From FEN-1350 sp964643355 (GTDB lineage Bacteria > Planctomycetota > Phycisphaerae > Sedimentisphaerales > Anaerohalosphaeraceae): a stretch of DNA of 64,000 nt. Each line of letters opens with the position of its first letter. The first letter of the stretch is position 1. Positions 27,473 through 36,858 of this stretch are shown here, piece after piece. Where the stretch lies: positions 1 to 64,000 of the forward strand of contig CAZXPW010000021.1 of the NCBI GenBank assembly GCA_964643355.1, written 5' to 3'. Position numbers and translations under genes: made by a program. The notes beneath the pieces were generated by a model. The model did no database searches, was not told the origin of the DNA, and saw only the letters and a list, made by a program, of their open reading frames with translations.

Positions 27473-28522
27473 TTACTCCGGAATCGTGGGAGTGGAAACG
27501 CAATCGGTCGTCGAAAATTGCCGGATCTCGTCCAGCGATCGACGCTGCCGATCGGCAATGGATACCAGCCGTTCGGCCAGCTCCGCGGCCGGATCCGAAT
27601 GCTCCAGGAGGCGGCGAATCGCCCGCTCGACCTCGTCCGGAGCCGGACTGCACAGTTTGGTGGCAAATCGGCACTGGGGTTGATGGCAGGGGTACTCCGA
27701 ACACAGGCAGTTGCCCGCGGTCACCACCGTTCCCAGGCCGTACAAACACAATTCCCGATGACCGGTCGAGCTGAACAACGCCACAACCTTCTTCTTCAGG
27801 GCGATCGCCAGATGAAGACCGAAACTGTCGTTGGTTACGATCAAGCGGCAACTGTGGATCCAGTCAAAATACTGCTCCATATCGTTGAGTCCCTGTTGCC
27901 ACGAAATGGAGTAATCCTTTCCGAGCCGAGATTCCAGAAGCTGCCAGTTTTCCGTCGGCCAGACCTTGGACGGCCATTTGTTGCCGACCATATAATTGAA
28001 ACCAATATCGTATTGCTCTCGGGACCGCGGGGAGTACCCGAATATGTATCCCTCGCCGCGCCACTGTCGGCCGACCATCTCAAACAGGTGTTCCTGCCAG
28101 TACCGGCTGTCGCTGCGCTTCTGCTTTTCGTCCTTGCACAGGTTCAGCGCGTCATGGGTCCCGTCGTATGCCTCGGCCTGTCCGGTCTTGGCGTCAAAAC
28201 GGAATCCGAATCGCCGCCAGGCACGAACCTGATCGGCCAGAGCGCACAACCCCGGCACTTTTTCCAGATTGATCACGGTATCGAAATGCTCCGACTGAAG
28301 TTGCAATACGCTGGACAGATCATAAATCAAAACCCGCGCGATGTGCGGATTGTTCTTCAAAATCGGATAGGCCTTCTCGTCGACCAGCCAGGTCACATGG
28401 TCATCCTGAAACAGATTCAACAGCACCGTCGATCGAAGAACATCGCCGTAACTGGTGACATTGCTGATCTCCGGATCGAGCGTTTCCGAATAGCCCACCT
28501 TGATGATTAAGACTTTTTGCAT
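27473..28522 (-). CDS. Glycosyltransferase family 9 (heptosyltransferase-like)
   Basis: About 349 residues. The N-terminus MQKVLIIKVGYSETLD and SYGDVLRSTVLLNLF match the GT9 N-terminal domain, and IVTNDSFGLHLAIALKKKVVALFSSTG is the conserved C-terminal nucleotide-sugar site. A cysteine-rich segment follows (NCLCSEYPCHQPQCRF). The ATG at 28522 is chosen because AGAGGA lies six bases upstream; the frame back to 28540 overlaps the preceding gene. Homologues transfer heptose or related sugars from ADP donors to lipopolysaccharide cores, but donor choice here is unknown. Confidence 0.82.
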   Translation of the reverse strand: MQKVLIIKVGYSETLDPEISNVTSYGDVLRSTVLLNLFQDDHVTWLVDEKAYPILKNNPHIARVLIYDLSSVLQLQSEHFDTVINLEKVPGLCALADQVRAWRRFGFRFDAKTGQAEAYDGTHDALNLCKDEKQKRSDSRYWQEHLFEMVGRQWRGEGYIFGYSPRSREQYDIGFNYMVGNKWPSKVWPTENWQLLESRLGKDYSISWQQGLNDMEQYFDWIHSCRLIVTNDSFGLHLAIALKKKVVALFSSTGHRELCLYGLGTVVTAGNCLCSEYPCHQPQCRFATKLCSPAPDEVERAIRRLLEHSDPAAELAERLVSIADRQRRSLDEIRQFSTTDCVSTPTIPE

Positions 28523-28532
28523 GCTAATCCTC

Positions 28533-29885
28533 TTAAACATCGGGTTGCAGGGTTGTCTGAAGAGAAACCCGTCGGGGAATATCCTGAACGGGCCTTCCTC
28601 GATTCAATAACTCCTGAACCATCGAATCGACCTGCCGCGCCCGATTGTCCATCGTATGATCCCGCAGGGTTCTCCGTTGTCCCGCCAGACCAATCTGCCG
28701 GCGGACATCATCATGGTCCAGAAGATAACGAACCTTCTCAACGCATTCGTCGATCGACGAATAGGTCACCACCTCCCGATCCGGTTCGAACAGATCCCGA
28801 ATGTTGTCTCCCGTGTCCGTCAGCATGCAGGTTCCCATGCCGGTGGCCTCATACATGCGAAGATTGCCCACGCTCCCCCATGACTTGGCCATGTGATTAT
28901 TAAAACTGATTTTGGAACGCCGCATCAGATCGTACATCTTCAGCCCGTACACCGGGGCATGAATCCTGTCGGGGAACAGAGATCCCAGCGTTCGCAGCGG
29001 ATATCCCTGTCGATCTCGATTGGCCTTCTCGGCCGACGCGATCTTGTCCGGAAGAATCGCCAGCTTCCGGCGAAGATCGTCGAGGTCCGTCGGAATCAGG
29101 GTCAATCCCACCAGAATCATGGCCAACGATTCCCGATTTCCCGAATATCCGATATTCCCAAGCATCTCACAAGTGCGGAGTTGGACTCTCTCCTGTTCAT
29201 CCAGCCACATATGAATATCGGTTTGTTCCAGAAGCCGCAACAAATCCCAAAACCGGTTGGCATGGGACTGGTGTCCGAATCCGGAAGACCCGATATACGA
29301 AAAACCGGCCGCGTAGGAGCTTTCTGTATAGCCGGCCGCCGCAAGCTTGTCGTGAATCCGATGGTCAAAGGCATGGTACATCAGCTTGGCGTCCAATCCC
29401 TCCTGACGATACCGGCGAACCATGGACGGCATCCCGATCAAAAGCAAATCCGTATCGTCCAGTTGCTTGAAATCGCTGGGAAATCCCCGATGGGCAACGA
29501 TCAGTTTGATAAAGGGAAACATCCCCTTCAATTGTTTCCGGATCGGGTAAGGAATGGTTTGCCCCTGGAAATACACGACATCCGGCCGGAACCGTTCGAT
29601 TTGCCGAAGGGCAATTTCCGTCTGCCAGGATTCCGGGGCATATCGGATTCCGTTTTCTCGGGCCCAGGTTTCCTGCATGGGCTTGAGATCATAGACCAGT
29701 TCCGCAACCTCATGGCCCATCCGCCCCAGTGCAGCGCTAATCCCGTTGGAATAGACATACGCCTCGGCGAATAACGCTTCCTGCTGTTGGCGATAACTCA
29801 AGTGGATCCATTGCGGATGATCGCGATACAGATCTTCGCCAAGATAATGCAGTGCCGCCACGCGAAGAAATCGAAAATGTCGCAT
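28533..29885 (-). CDS. CgeB-like GT-B glycosyltransferase
   Basis: A 450-residue protein with the layout of CgeB/Glycos_transf_1_2 proteins. A variable N-terminal half contains VVYFQGQTI, and a C-terminal half contains ISFNNHMAKSWGSVGNLRMYEATGMGTCMLTDTGDNIRDLFEPDREVVTY in pieces typical of the family (RMYEATGMGTCML, NIRDLFEPDREV). It ends with LRDHTMDNRARQV. Such proteins transfer hexoses in spore coat or surface glycan synthesis. It starts six bases after the preceding stop and overlaps no neighbour at its true ends. Donor and acceptor unknown. Confidence 0.8.
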   Translation of the reverse strand: MRHFRFLRVAALHYLGEDLYRDHPQWIHLSYRQQQEALFAEAYVYSNGISAALGRMGHEVAELVYDLKPMQETWARENGIRYAPESWQTEIALRQIERFRPDVVYFQGQTIPYPIRKQLKGMFPFIKLIVAHRGFPSDFKQLDDTDLLLIGMPSMVRRYRQEGLDAKLMYHAFDHRIHDKLAAAGYTESSYAAGFSYIGSSGFGHQSHANRFWDLLRLLEQTDIHMWLDEQERVQLRTCEMLGNIGYSGNRESLAMILVGLTLIPTDLDDLRRKLAILPDKIASAEKANRDRQGYPLRTLGSLFPDRIHAPVYGLKMYDLMRRSKISFNNHMAKSWGSVGNLRMYEATGMGTCMLTDTGDNIRDLFEPDREVVTYSSIDECVEKVRYLLDHDDVRRQIGLAGQRRTLRDHTMDNRARQVDSMVQELLNRGRPVQDIPRRVSLQTTLQPDV

Positions 29886-29891
29886 TCAGAC

Positions 29892-31694
29892 CTACCTTAC
29901 CCGTGAACTCGGGTGATGAAATGGTTTGGCATAAATTCCGGATCGATCCGAAATAATGGTGTTTTGCGCCCGTTGAATCCGTTCCCGGGTATCGCCGGTT
30001 CGGGAATCCGACGGATCGATTTCCTGGGCCGCTTCGACGAAAAGACGGGCCTGATCACAGTCCCCCATTTTCCAGCTTACATCGGCCAGGTTGCGGTACG
30101 CCTCCGGGTCTTGCGGCTGGAATCGAATGGCGGACGAAAAAAACTCGATCGCCGCCGGAAGATTTCCGTGCCGCAAATGGTCCTGCCCCAGACGATTTAA
30201 ATTGGCGACACGATATCGCTGAGAATCGAGTCGAGTTGGACGCAAGGTCGAGTCGTTCAACACCGCCTCAAAAACGCGCCGACCCAGTCCCGGTTCCATC
30301 GCGAAGAATTGTTCCCCCCGTCGTTGGATCAACTCCGGATCCGACGGCGTGCTGAGCCATTGCAGCAGTTTCTCCGCGGATTCCGGTTCATATCCGAGAA
30401 ATCCCTTTCGAATATATTCGCCAAAAATCTCAAACCCGGTCGAACCGTACAACAAGGAGGGGACTCCGAATCGCAGGGACTCGATGCAAACCGATGAAAA
30501 ACTGGTCAAGTGGGCGTGAACCGATTTGAGCAATTCAAACAACGGTTGATCGGTCGCCTTTTCGATTTCATAATTCTCGATACCCGATCGAGACAGAAGA
30601 TCGAGAAACGGCTGTTTTTGGTCTCGGAATCGCGGATGACACCGCAACAGCCACAACCAGTCCCGCGGACCGATTCGCATCGCCTCAAGCACATGGGCCG
30701 GTATCCCGTCCGCCGGATATTCCAGGGTTACCAGGATCGTTTTGTTTCGTCGTCCCAATTCCGACCCAAACGACGGATCGAGACGATCTTCTCCCGATCC
30801 GGGTTCCTGAAGCGATTTCCGCATCATCTCATGCGGCCCCACAATCGGTCGATGGTGCCGACAACCATTCGGCCGCAAGGCAAGGATCGCATCCCGGAAC
30901 AGATCCCCCCACACATAAAACCAATCCGGAAGGTACTCGTAACCGCCGTCCGGAATCCTTGTCCATCGCTCGTAATACGGACTCTGCGGGACGATCCCAT
31001 GCTGCAATTCGACGGTCGCAATCCCCAAATCCCGACAGGCCCGGATCAGGCCCATCGCCATCGGACAAGTGTAGTAACAGACCAGCGAAACCACCCTGGG
31101 CTGAATGTGAAATAGAAGATCCAGAAACAACATCCGGTATTGTTCGGTATTGTGAAGGATTTCAAGAATAATCCCTTCGTCCATATCGATCGAACATTGC
31201 GACAAAACTTGCTGTCGTAACGATTGAAAATGGTGGATCTCGCCGTGACCGACCGGACACGGAATCCGGGCCTGAGTAAGTTTGATGATTTCCGTCGGAT
31301 AATAGCGGGGACTTGTGGCCTGAACCCGACCGCTGTCCAACTCGATTTTCAAAGTCCTGTGTTCGTCCTTGACCGTCTCCAAATATGGATCGGACAATCC
31401 ATAGTACAATCCCCGGATCTTCGTTCGATATTCGTTCCAGCGAGTCCAAAACAGAAAGTCCACGCCTCGATGCTTTTCCAGCGAACGCAACTGGACCGGA
31501 TCCGGAACATAGCTCCATAGGTTGTATTGGCCGTTTCGGACCGTTCGGAAAGTCGGGTTATGAGGATTTTCCAGGGTGGCGGCCAGAGCGTTCCGGATGA
31601 CCGGCCATACGCAAGTACCCTCATACTGAACTGCGTTCACATCAAACTGTCGTTCGAGCTCCCCGATAATGCCAAGAGAATCGAGAAAACTCAT
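29892..31694 (-). CDS. Surface-carbohydrate glycosyltransferase-like protein with C-terminal TPR
   Basis: A 600-residue protein. Residues up to about 470 resemble capsule-type transferases: TVELQHGIVPQSPYYERW, TILVTLEYPADG, WLWLLRCHPRF, SFSSVCIESLRFGVPSLLYG and FEIFGEYIRKGFLGY. The last 110 residues carry TPR-like helices (QDHLRHGNLPAAIEFF, DPEAYRNLADVSWKMGDCDQA). Adding TPRs to a glycosyltransferase is a recurring theme in this window and suggests recruitment to a protein acceptor. Preceded by a 335-base spacer. No catalytic residue can be assigned with certainty. Confidence 0.7.
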   Translation of the reverse strand: MSFLDSLGIIGELERQFDVNAVQYEGTCVWPVIRNALAATLENPHNPTFRTVRNGQYNLWSYVPDPVQLRSLEKHRGVDFLFWTRWNEYRTKIRGLYYGLSDPYLETVKDEHRTLKIELDSGRVQATSPRYYPTEIIKLTQARIPCPVGHGEIHHFQSLRQQVLSQCSIDMDEGIILEILHNTEQYRMLFLDLLFHIQPRVVSLVCYYTCPMAMGLIRACRDLGIATVELQHGIVPQSPYYERWTRIPDGGYEYLPDWFYVWGDLFRDAILALRPNGCRHHRPIVGPHEMMRKSLQEPGSGEDRLDPSFGSELGRRNKTILVTLEYPADGIPAHVLEAMRIGPRDWLWLLRCHPRFRDQKQPFLDLLSRSGIENYEIEKATDQPLFELLKSVHAHLTSFSSVCIESLRFGVPSLLYGSTGFEIFGEYIRKGFLGYEPESAEKLLQWLSTPSDPELIQRRGEQFFAMEPGLGRRVFEAVLNDSTLRPTRLDSQRYRVANLNRLGQDHLRHGNLPAAIEFFSSAIRFQPQDPEAYRNLADVSWKMGDCDQARLFVEAAQEIDPSDSRTGDTRERIQRAQNTIISDRSGIYAKPFHHPSSRVR

Positions 31695-32029
31695 CTCTAA
31701 ACGATTCCTGATTCAGATACGACCATGGTTTCCTTTGACTTTCCGGGATTCAAACGATAGGCATACTCCGTCCCTGTGGGTTACATGAGCAACGACCATG
31801 CCAAAGATCCCCAGGCCATATAACCTTCTCTAAACCCTTTACATAAAATAGGTTACGGTCAGATGGCAACCACGATCCTTTCCCCATCGCCCACACGCGT
31901 CAGATTTCCATACACCGCTTGCACCCCCATAGGTTCCATTTCCGCCCTTCGTTAATACCGGATATCCAGGAACCACATTGAAAATAGAAGATCCCCGCTT
32001 GATGAAAGAGCCCTGGATGCTGTCGTTTG
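31695..32029. other. Intergenic spacer without a recognisable gene
   Basis: A 335-base stretch between the radical SAM gene and the glycosyltransferase-TPR gene, both on the minus strand. A 103-codon open frame crosses it on the minus strand but overlaps the radical SAM gene and shows no protein-like pattern. AT-rich sequence near 31820-31855 could host a promoter for the downstream gene, but no convincing hexamer pair or terminator hairpin was identified. Confidence 0.45.
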
Positions 32030-32950
32030 CTACGGTTTGCAGCCGCGACGGGTTGGAGAGATCGTCGGTTCCAGCGGGCGAATGTCCACCGATGTATAGC
32101 CGTACTGCTGATATCGGTTGGTCTTGACTTTCACATCGCATTCGCTGCACAAACCGAAATTCTCACACAAAAGATGTTCCTCGGGAAACGCGAAATGTTC
32201 GTCCAGGATATTCCCCTGGGCATGAACCGTTCTTTGAAAATACAGATCCGAATGACAACGATAGATAGTTCCGTCCGGAGCGATCGGGATCACCGTATTC
32301 TTACACAAAACCGGACAAGGGTGTCGAACCCCGCTGACGGCTTCGGGATACAGATAAGTCCCATAGACCCGCTGGCCCCAACGACCGAGAAATTCCTTGC
32401 TCCGGACCTCCACCCCGTACTTCGCCGCGAACGCCCGAATTGCGGCGATTTCGTCCGGCGGCGTCGCCGGCGTATCCAGATAATACATCCCGATACTCAG
32501 CAAATCCTGCAGGTCGGCGATCCGTCGGATCAGATCCTCGTACCGGTTTTGCCCCCGATGATAACTGACCCGGATCCGGGGATAGGGCGCCTCCCTGCGA
32601 TTCCATTCCAGCGTCCGCAATCGGAGAAAATCGTTCCGTCCCAGATGGGGCGGCAAGGCCGTGAGGATATCCAGTTTGTGTCGGACATTTTCAAGAATCT
32701 CCCAGATCCCCTTATACAAAAACGGCTCTCCCCCCTGCAGCGTGATCGGAACATCCGCCGGTAATTCAAGCCGATTCAAGCCCGATATCCACTGCCCGGA
32801 ATGCAAGGTTGGGATCCGTTTTTGACCGTACTGGGCCCCATGATGGCGCGTGATGCAATACTCGCATCGCAAATGACACGCATCCGTCAGATAGACCCCG
32901 ACATAATCGTATTCTGCGGGAACAACGATGGGTTCCAAGGACTCATTCAT
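32030..32950 (-). CDS. Radical SAM protein
   Basis: A 306-residue radical SAM protein. TDACHLRCEYCITRH gives C25-x3-C29-x2-C32 for the 4Fe-4S cluster and ITLQGGEPFLYKG is the SAM-binding GGEP motif. C-terminal cysteines (HPCPVLCKN, IYRCHSDLYF, LLCENFGLCSECDVK) suggest an auxiliary cluster. GTIYRCHSDLYFQR resembles SPASM-like tails. It is followed by the capsule-type transferase after a long spacer and preceded 12 bases away by a small cupin. The pair may act on a shared sugar substrate. Substrate not predictable. Confidence 0.82.
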   Translation of the reverse strand: MNESLEPIVVPAEYDYVGVYLTDACHLRCEYCITRHHGAQYGQKRIPTLHSGQWISGLNRLELPADVPITLQGGEPFLYKGIWEILENVRHKLDILTALPPHLGRNDFLRLRTLEWNRREAPYPRIRVSYHRGQNRYEDLIRRIADLQDLLSIGMYYLDTPATPPDEIAAIRAFAAKYGVEVRSKEFLGRWGQRVYGTYLYPEAVSGVRHPCPVLCKNTVIPIAPDGTIYRCHSDLYFQRTVHAQGNILDEHFAFPEEHLLCENFGLCSECDVKVKTNRYQQYGYTSVDIRPLEPTISPTRRGCKP

Positions 32951-32962
32951 ATCCGGTACTCT

Positions 32963-33388
32963 TCAAAATCGTTCCTTTTCATCCGGCCCGATATACGGTC
33001 CCTGTTTGATCTCCAACAGCACCGTATCTTCCATGCATCGAAACCCGTGTCCCCCGCTGACCAACACCAGTAAATCTCCCTGTTCGAGGACTCGGCGTTC
33101 CAGGAATTGTCTGTCTTCATCGTAAAAATCCGCTTCCATACGCCCTTGACGAACCAATAACACTTCCGACATTCCGACCACCTGTCGCACATAGGGTCGA
33201 TGTACATGTCGGGCAATGATGCCCCCCCGTGGATACACGATGAACCCAACTTGCTGTTTATCCTGCGGATTCGTGATAAACTCGGTCTGCCGGGCGCTGC
33301 GAGTGCTGCGCACGATGTGCGCAATGATCTTGCCCTCATGGTGAATCGTTTCCACCTGCGCTTCCTGGTTCGCGGTTTCGCAGGACAT
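32963..33388 (-). CDS. Small cupin-fold protein
   Basis: A 141-residue single-domain cupin. YPRGGIIARHVHRPY is the first metal-binding cupin segment, LLVRQGRMEADFYDED lies between, and LEQGDLLVLVSGGHGF is the second. Proteins of this size in sugar clusters are often isomerases or epimerases of nucleotide sugars, but other cupins bind ligands or metals without catalysis. It lies 12 bases before the radical SAM gene. Start ATG at 33388, opening with MSCETANQEAQ. Confidence 0.75.
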   Translation of the reverse strand: MSCETANQEAQVETIHHEGKIIAHIVRSTRSARQTEFITNPQDKQQVGFIVYPRGGIIARHVHRPYVRQVVGMSEVLLVRQGRMEADFYDEDRQFLERRVLEQGDLLVLVSGGHGFRCMEDTVLLEIKQGPYIGPDEKERF

Positions 33389-33421
33389 GCAAATTCTCCC
33401 GATGGGTTTTAGGGGCCGGGA

Positions 33422-33766
33422 TTACCGAGCCGAGGTGTAGGCGCCCAACACTTTCAGGGAATCCCGGATCGCCTTAAGCTTGTCGCCCACTTCCTGCCGC
33501 TCGGTGGCGATCGTCAAGCTGATCTGCTGATACAATTTCTGGATTCGGCCTCGCTGATCGCGCATATTCGGTTCATCCAAAAGTCGTGTCCGCCCGAGTT
33601 GCTCGGCGATTCCGGCCGATTCCTCCGCCAGCACAATCGCCTTGTCCAGATCGTACTGCCGCAGCTTTTCCATCTGTCGATTTAGCAGATACTCCAGATA
33701 GTCCGCCATTTCACGACCCTCAACCTCGGTCGGGGTCGCCGTGCTCACCGTATTGGATTGAGACAT
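33422..33766 (-). CDS. Small helical protein, candidate FliT/FlgN-like export chaperone
   Basis: A 114-residue, nearly all-helical protein starting at the ATG at 33766 (MSQSNTVSTATPTEVEG). The body YLEYLLNRQMEKLRQYDLD and the C-terminal stretch LYQQISLTIATERQEV followed by LKAIRDSLKVLGAY have the heptad spacing and terminal signature of small flagellar export chaperones. No enzymatic motif is present. It overlaps the upstream TPR gene by 22 bases. If it is a chaperone it could guide flagellin or a filament protein to export. Identification rests on pattern and on the flagellar neighbourhood, so it is tentative. Confidence 0.5.
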   Translation of the reverse strand: MSQSNTVSTATPTEVEGREMADYLEYLLNRQMEKLRQYDLDKAIVLAEESAGIAEQLGRTRLLDEPNMRDQRGRIQKLYQQISLTIATERQEVGDKLKAIRDSLKVLGAYTSAR

Positions 33767-34449
33767 GTCGTGCTCCTGTCCATGGATTCGATTTGACTGT
33801 GGTCGATTTCTTCGAGCAGATTTCGCGCCTCGGCGTGATCCGGATCCAGAAGGACAATCCGCCCCAGAAGGTCCCGACTCCGCTCCAGACGCCCTTCGCG
33901 ACGATACAGCGCCGCCAGACTGAACATCACCGATACATCCCCCGGATGCATTTCCAGATAGAGTTCCAGATACCGAATAATCTGTCCGAAAGATCCCATC
34001 CGGCAACTGACCTGAAACAGGCCCAGCAGGGCCGTCATTTCATCGGAGTCGATTTCGAGCGTCTTCAAATACCCGTCAAACGCCTGCTGGTCTTGTCCGC
34101 GCCGCTGCGCCGTCATCGCCAGCCCGCACAGGGCCTTCGATGATTTCGGATCCAGCCGACACGCCACCCGAAAGGCCGTTTCGGCCTCCTCTAACTCCCC
34201 GGTCTGAAGGTGAATCACGCCCAGCCCCACATAGGGCCCCGCTTCGTCCGGAGCCAATTCCGCCGCCCGATCATAACACTGACGAGCCCGCGGATAATCG
34301 CCCATGCTCGCATGGCAGTCCCCCATCTCCTTGACCAGATCGTAATGCTGCGTCCAGCCCTTATCGGGAATGATTGTGCCCCGCAGGGTTTCCGACCAGG
34401 CGTCTTCGGTAAGATGATCTTCGGCCTTTCGTCGTTCAAACGATTCCAT
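33745..34449 (-). CDS. TPR-repeat protein
   Basis: About 234 residues of tandem tetratricopeptide repeats: GDYPRARQCYDRAAELAPDE, GELEEAETAFRVACRLDPKS, GQDQQAFDGYLKTLEIDSDE and a final GRLERSRDLLGRIVLLDPDH. No catalytic domain is visible. The ATG at 34449 has AGGA seven bases upstream; an ATG at 34464 is also possible. Overlaps the GT2 gene by 14 bases at the start and the small helical gene by 22 bases at the end. Probably a scaffold between glycosyltransferases and their protein acceptor. Confidence 0.78.
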   Translation of the reverse strand: MESFERRKAEDHLTEDAWSETLRGTIIPDKGWTQHYDLVKEMGDCHASMGDYPRARQCYDRAAELAPDEAGPYVGLGVIHLQTGELEEAETAFRVACRLDPKSSKALCGLAMTAQRRGQDQQAFDGYLKTLEIDSDEMTALLGLFQVSCRMGSFGQIIRYLELYLEMHPGDVSVMFSLAALYRREGRLERSRDLLGRIVLLDPDHAEARNLLEEIDHSQIESMDRSTTCLNPIR

Positions 34450-36052
34450 TCGCGTATCCTGCATGACCAAACTCGCTTCCTTCCAGAATATCCCGTGCCC
34501 TTTGATACAAATGCAGCGCCTCCGAAAACCGCTTTTGTTTGCCGCGGATTCTGGCTTCTAACATCAAAGACGAGACCGACGGCCGCCGGTTGTTGACCCA
34601 AGCCGCCCAATGCCCCGCCGAATCGTACCGTCCGGCGTGATAGAAGGCGTTGGCCCGGCGAATCCGCATCCACAGTTCGTTCCCATAGTGTGTTTCGGCC
34701 GTTTCATACAACAACTCCGCATCCGACCACGCCCCGTTGCGCTCCAGATACTCCGCATTCGTGATCAGGTTCTCCAACTGGAATGGCCACTGCTTTTGAC
34801 GCGGCAATTGAATGCTTACCCCCGCCGATTCCAGCGATTCTCGAATCGACATCCGGGGGGATTGTCTGCGGGCCCGCCGCAGGACTTCCGTGCTCAATAC
34901 AATCCCCCAGCAATCCGGCTTCGATCCGACCAACTCGTACGCCGTCGAAGACGAATCCTCTCGCAGCAGAGGATACAGCGATTTTTCGATCCAGGCCACC
35001 TCGTCAAATCCGATCCGCCATCCATCGGGAACGATGGCGACAAACTCCCCTTGACAGTGTCGCAAGGCGGCATCGATTCGGTCTTCCTTTCCACATCCCT
35101 CCGATACCGCAATCCCCAGAATGTTCGGCACGACCGTTTTGCGCTGAAGAGAATCCAACTCTGACCGGATCAGCGGGAGATAAATATGATAGGGACAGAA
35201 GGTGTGCGACCAGATCTCCCGAAGCGCTTGTTCGGTCTGACTGGAAAACCGATCGGCGACGAGAATCAGTGACAAATCTTTCATCTTCGGCCAGGGTTTG
35301 GGCGGTCGCGTGCTCTGGATCGTCAGATGATTCAGGATATACCGATTCAAACTCTTCTGTTTGCGGGAGGAGATGCGTTCGCATCGCTGTTGACAGTCCG
35401 GAATCGCCGCATAATATTCCCCGGTCACCCGAGGAATATGCAGAAAGTCGGTATAAAAACACAACCGACGAGTCAGATCCCAGTCGATCAGGCAAATCAG
35501 GTTCTCGTTGTACGGCCCGGTCAGATCCAGTAAATCCCGGCGATGCATCAGACTGACATGCAATACATGATTGAATTGAAGCAGGGCAAATCGATCGAAA
35601 TCCCGGCTGATCTCCACATTCTTGGCCAGAACCGTTCGTCGTCCATCCAACTCAATCCGACAGTGTGACTTGTACAAATCGCCGTAAACCACCCCGAATT
35701 CCGGGTGGCCCAGGGCCGCCTTCAAAAGGGTCTCGACATGATAGGGATAGAGAAGATCGTCATCCCCGAGATAGCAGATATACTCCCCCCGCGCGTGAGA
35801 CAGGGCCTCATTAAACGAATACGGCAATCCGCGGTTTTGATCCCGGTCGATAAAGACCACTCGCGAATCCGGATATCGATTGATGATCTCGCGAACCGGT
35901 TGTCCGCCGTCCCGCACCACCACCGCCTGCAGATTCCCATAGGTTTGTCGAAGAATGCTCTCCAGGGCCTGGCCGACATACGCCGGCCGGTTGTAGGTGG
36001 ACATCATCACGGTCACCAACGGCCCATTCAATTGTCCCGTCTTGGACTTCAC
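34436..36052 (-). CDS. Family 2 glycosyltransferase with C-terminal helical/TPR-like region
   Basis: A 538-residue protein starting at GTG (36052). VTVMMSTYNRPAYVGQALESI, VFIDRDQNRGLPYSFNEALSH and ICYLGDDDLLYP are the GT-A nucleotide-binding and DxD-type motifs. From about residue 260 a second, degenerate transferase-like part follows (LSLILVADRFSSQTEQAL, GEFVAIVPDG). A helical C-terminus resembling TPR comes last (AEYLERNGAWSDAELLYETA, GKQKRFSEALHLYQRA). It overlaps the GT9-like gene by four bases (GTGA). Likely a glycan extension enzyme bound to partner proteins. Confidence 0.8.
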   Translation of the reverse strand: MKSKTGQLNGPLVTVMMSTYNRPAYVGQALESILRQTYGNLQAVVVRDGGQPVREIINRYPDSRVVFIDRDQNRGLPYSFNEALSHARGEYICYLGDDDLLYPYHVETLLKAALGHPEFGVVYGDLYKSHCRIELDGRRTVLAKNVEISRDFDRFALLQFNHVLHVSLMHRRDLLDLTGPYNENLICLIDWDLTRRLCFYTDFLHIPRVTGEYYAAIPDCQQRCERISSRKQKSLNRYILNHLTIQSTRPPKPWPKMKDLSLILVADRFSSQTEQALREIWSHTFCPYHIYLPLIRSELDSLQRKTVVPNILGIAVSEGCGKEDRIDAALRHCQGEFVAIVPDGWRIGFDEVAWIEKSLYPLLREDSSSTAYELVGSKPDCWGIVLSTEVLRRARRQSPRMSIRESLESAGVSIQLPRQKQWPFQLENLITNAEYLERNGAWSDAELLYETAETHYGNELWMRIRRANAFYHAGRYDSAGHWAAWVNNRRPSVSSLMLEARIRGKQKRFSEALHLYQRARDILEGSEFGHAGYANGIV

Positions 36053-36858
36053 GCCGGTTCAATCCCACGACTCAGTTGACGATCTCGACGGCAATACAGT
36101 GCCGCCGTCCGAATCACTCGATTCATATACCCATCCATCTGATCCTCCGCATCCTCCCTAATCGTCTCGAATGCCGTCCCCCAGGCGGCATCCATTCGAA
36201 ACGCGATCCTGTCTCGATCCAACAGGGCAATCACCGGAGTTTGGACTCCCGCGGCCAGATCCAGATATCCGTTGTCCCCGCAGATCAGGACTTCGCAATC
36301 CATCAGAATCGCCGCCGCCTGACGACAGGTCAACCGACCCAGTAAGTTCACGCCGCCCTCCAGAACCGGACGGGATTCCGGCCCGATTTGAAGGATCTTC
36401 GCATCCTGCGCAAAGACCAGTCGCTTCAGCAACTCCGTCCAAATCGTCCTCTCTATTCCGTCGTGGAACGCGTCTTCTCCTATCGCCACCGCAACACGGG
36501 GCCGTCCGATTTCCTCCAGACGAAATCGCCGGATTTCCGCCGCATCGAAGGAGTCCAGGCAAAACCACGGCCGTCGATCAATCAGTTGCACGCCCAGCGC
36601 CTCGGCATAATAGTCCACCAGATGCCGATTCCGAAGATCGGCTTCTTGCCGTCCCTTCAGTCGAAAGATCTGTCCAAATTCGTCCGGGCCCAAACCGGGA
36701 TCCGGGCATCCATATCGTTCGACCGCGGGATGATTTCGATACAACTCAGCGTGTTCGCAACACACCGTAATCCGCGACCGCATTCCAAATCGACTTTTCA
36801 ATGATCGAATCGCCGGCTCCGCACAAACCGCCTCGCGAAGACCCGAGGCGATCTCCAC
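36049..36858 (-). CDS. GT9-like glycosyltransferase with an unclear start
   Basis: About 269 residues from a GTG at 36858. EIASGLREAVCAEPAIRSLK resembles the first helix of GT9 heptosyltransferase-like proteins, and VLICGDNGYLDLAAGVQTPVIALLDRD matches the C-terminal sugar-nucleotide site. The frame continues upstream with PEIRVL before this GTG, as if the first beta strand begins earlier. No ATG, GTG or TTG lies in that extension, so translation may start at a rare codon or the annotation may hide a frameshift. Shorter than typical GT9 enzymes; possibly non-catalytic. Confidence 0.65.
   Translation of the reverse strand: MEIASGLREAVCAEPAIRSLKSRFGMRSRITVCCEHAELYRNHPAVERYGCPDPGLGPDEFGQIFRLKGRQEADLRNRHLVDYYAEALGVQLIDRRPWFCLDSFDAAEIRRFRLEEIGRPRVAVAIGEDAFHDGIERTIWTELLKRLVFAQDAKILQIGPESRPVLEGGVNLLGRLTCRQAAAILMDCEVLICGDNGYLDLAAGVQTPVIALLDRDRIAFRMDAAWGTAFETIREDAEDQMDGYMNRVIRTAALYCRRDRQLSRGIEPA

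Noticed and set aside
31839..32150. 103-codon minus-strand open frame in the spacer at 31.7-32.0 kb
   Set aside because: It overlaps the radical SAM gene and its translation has no protein-like pattern.
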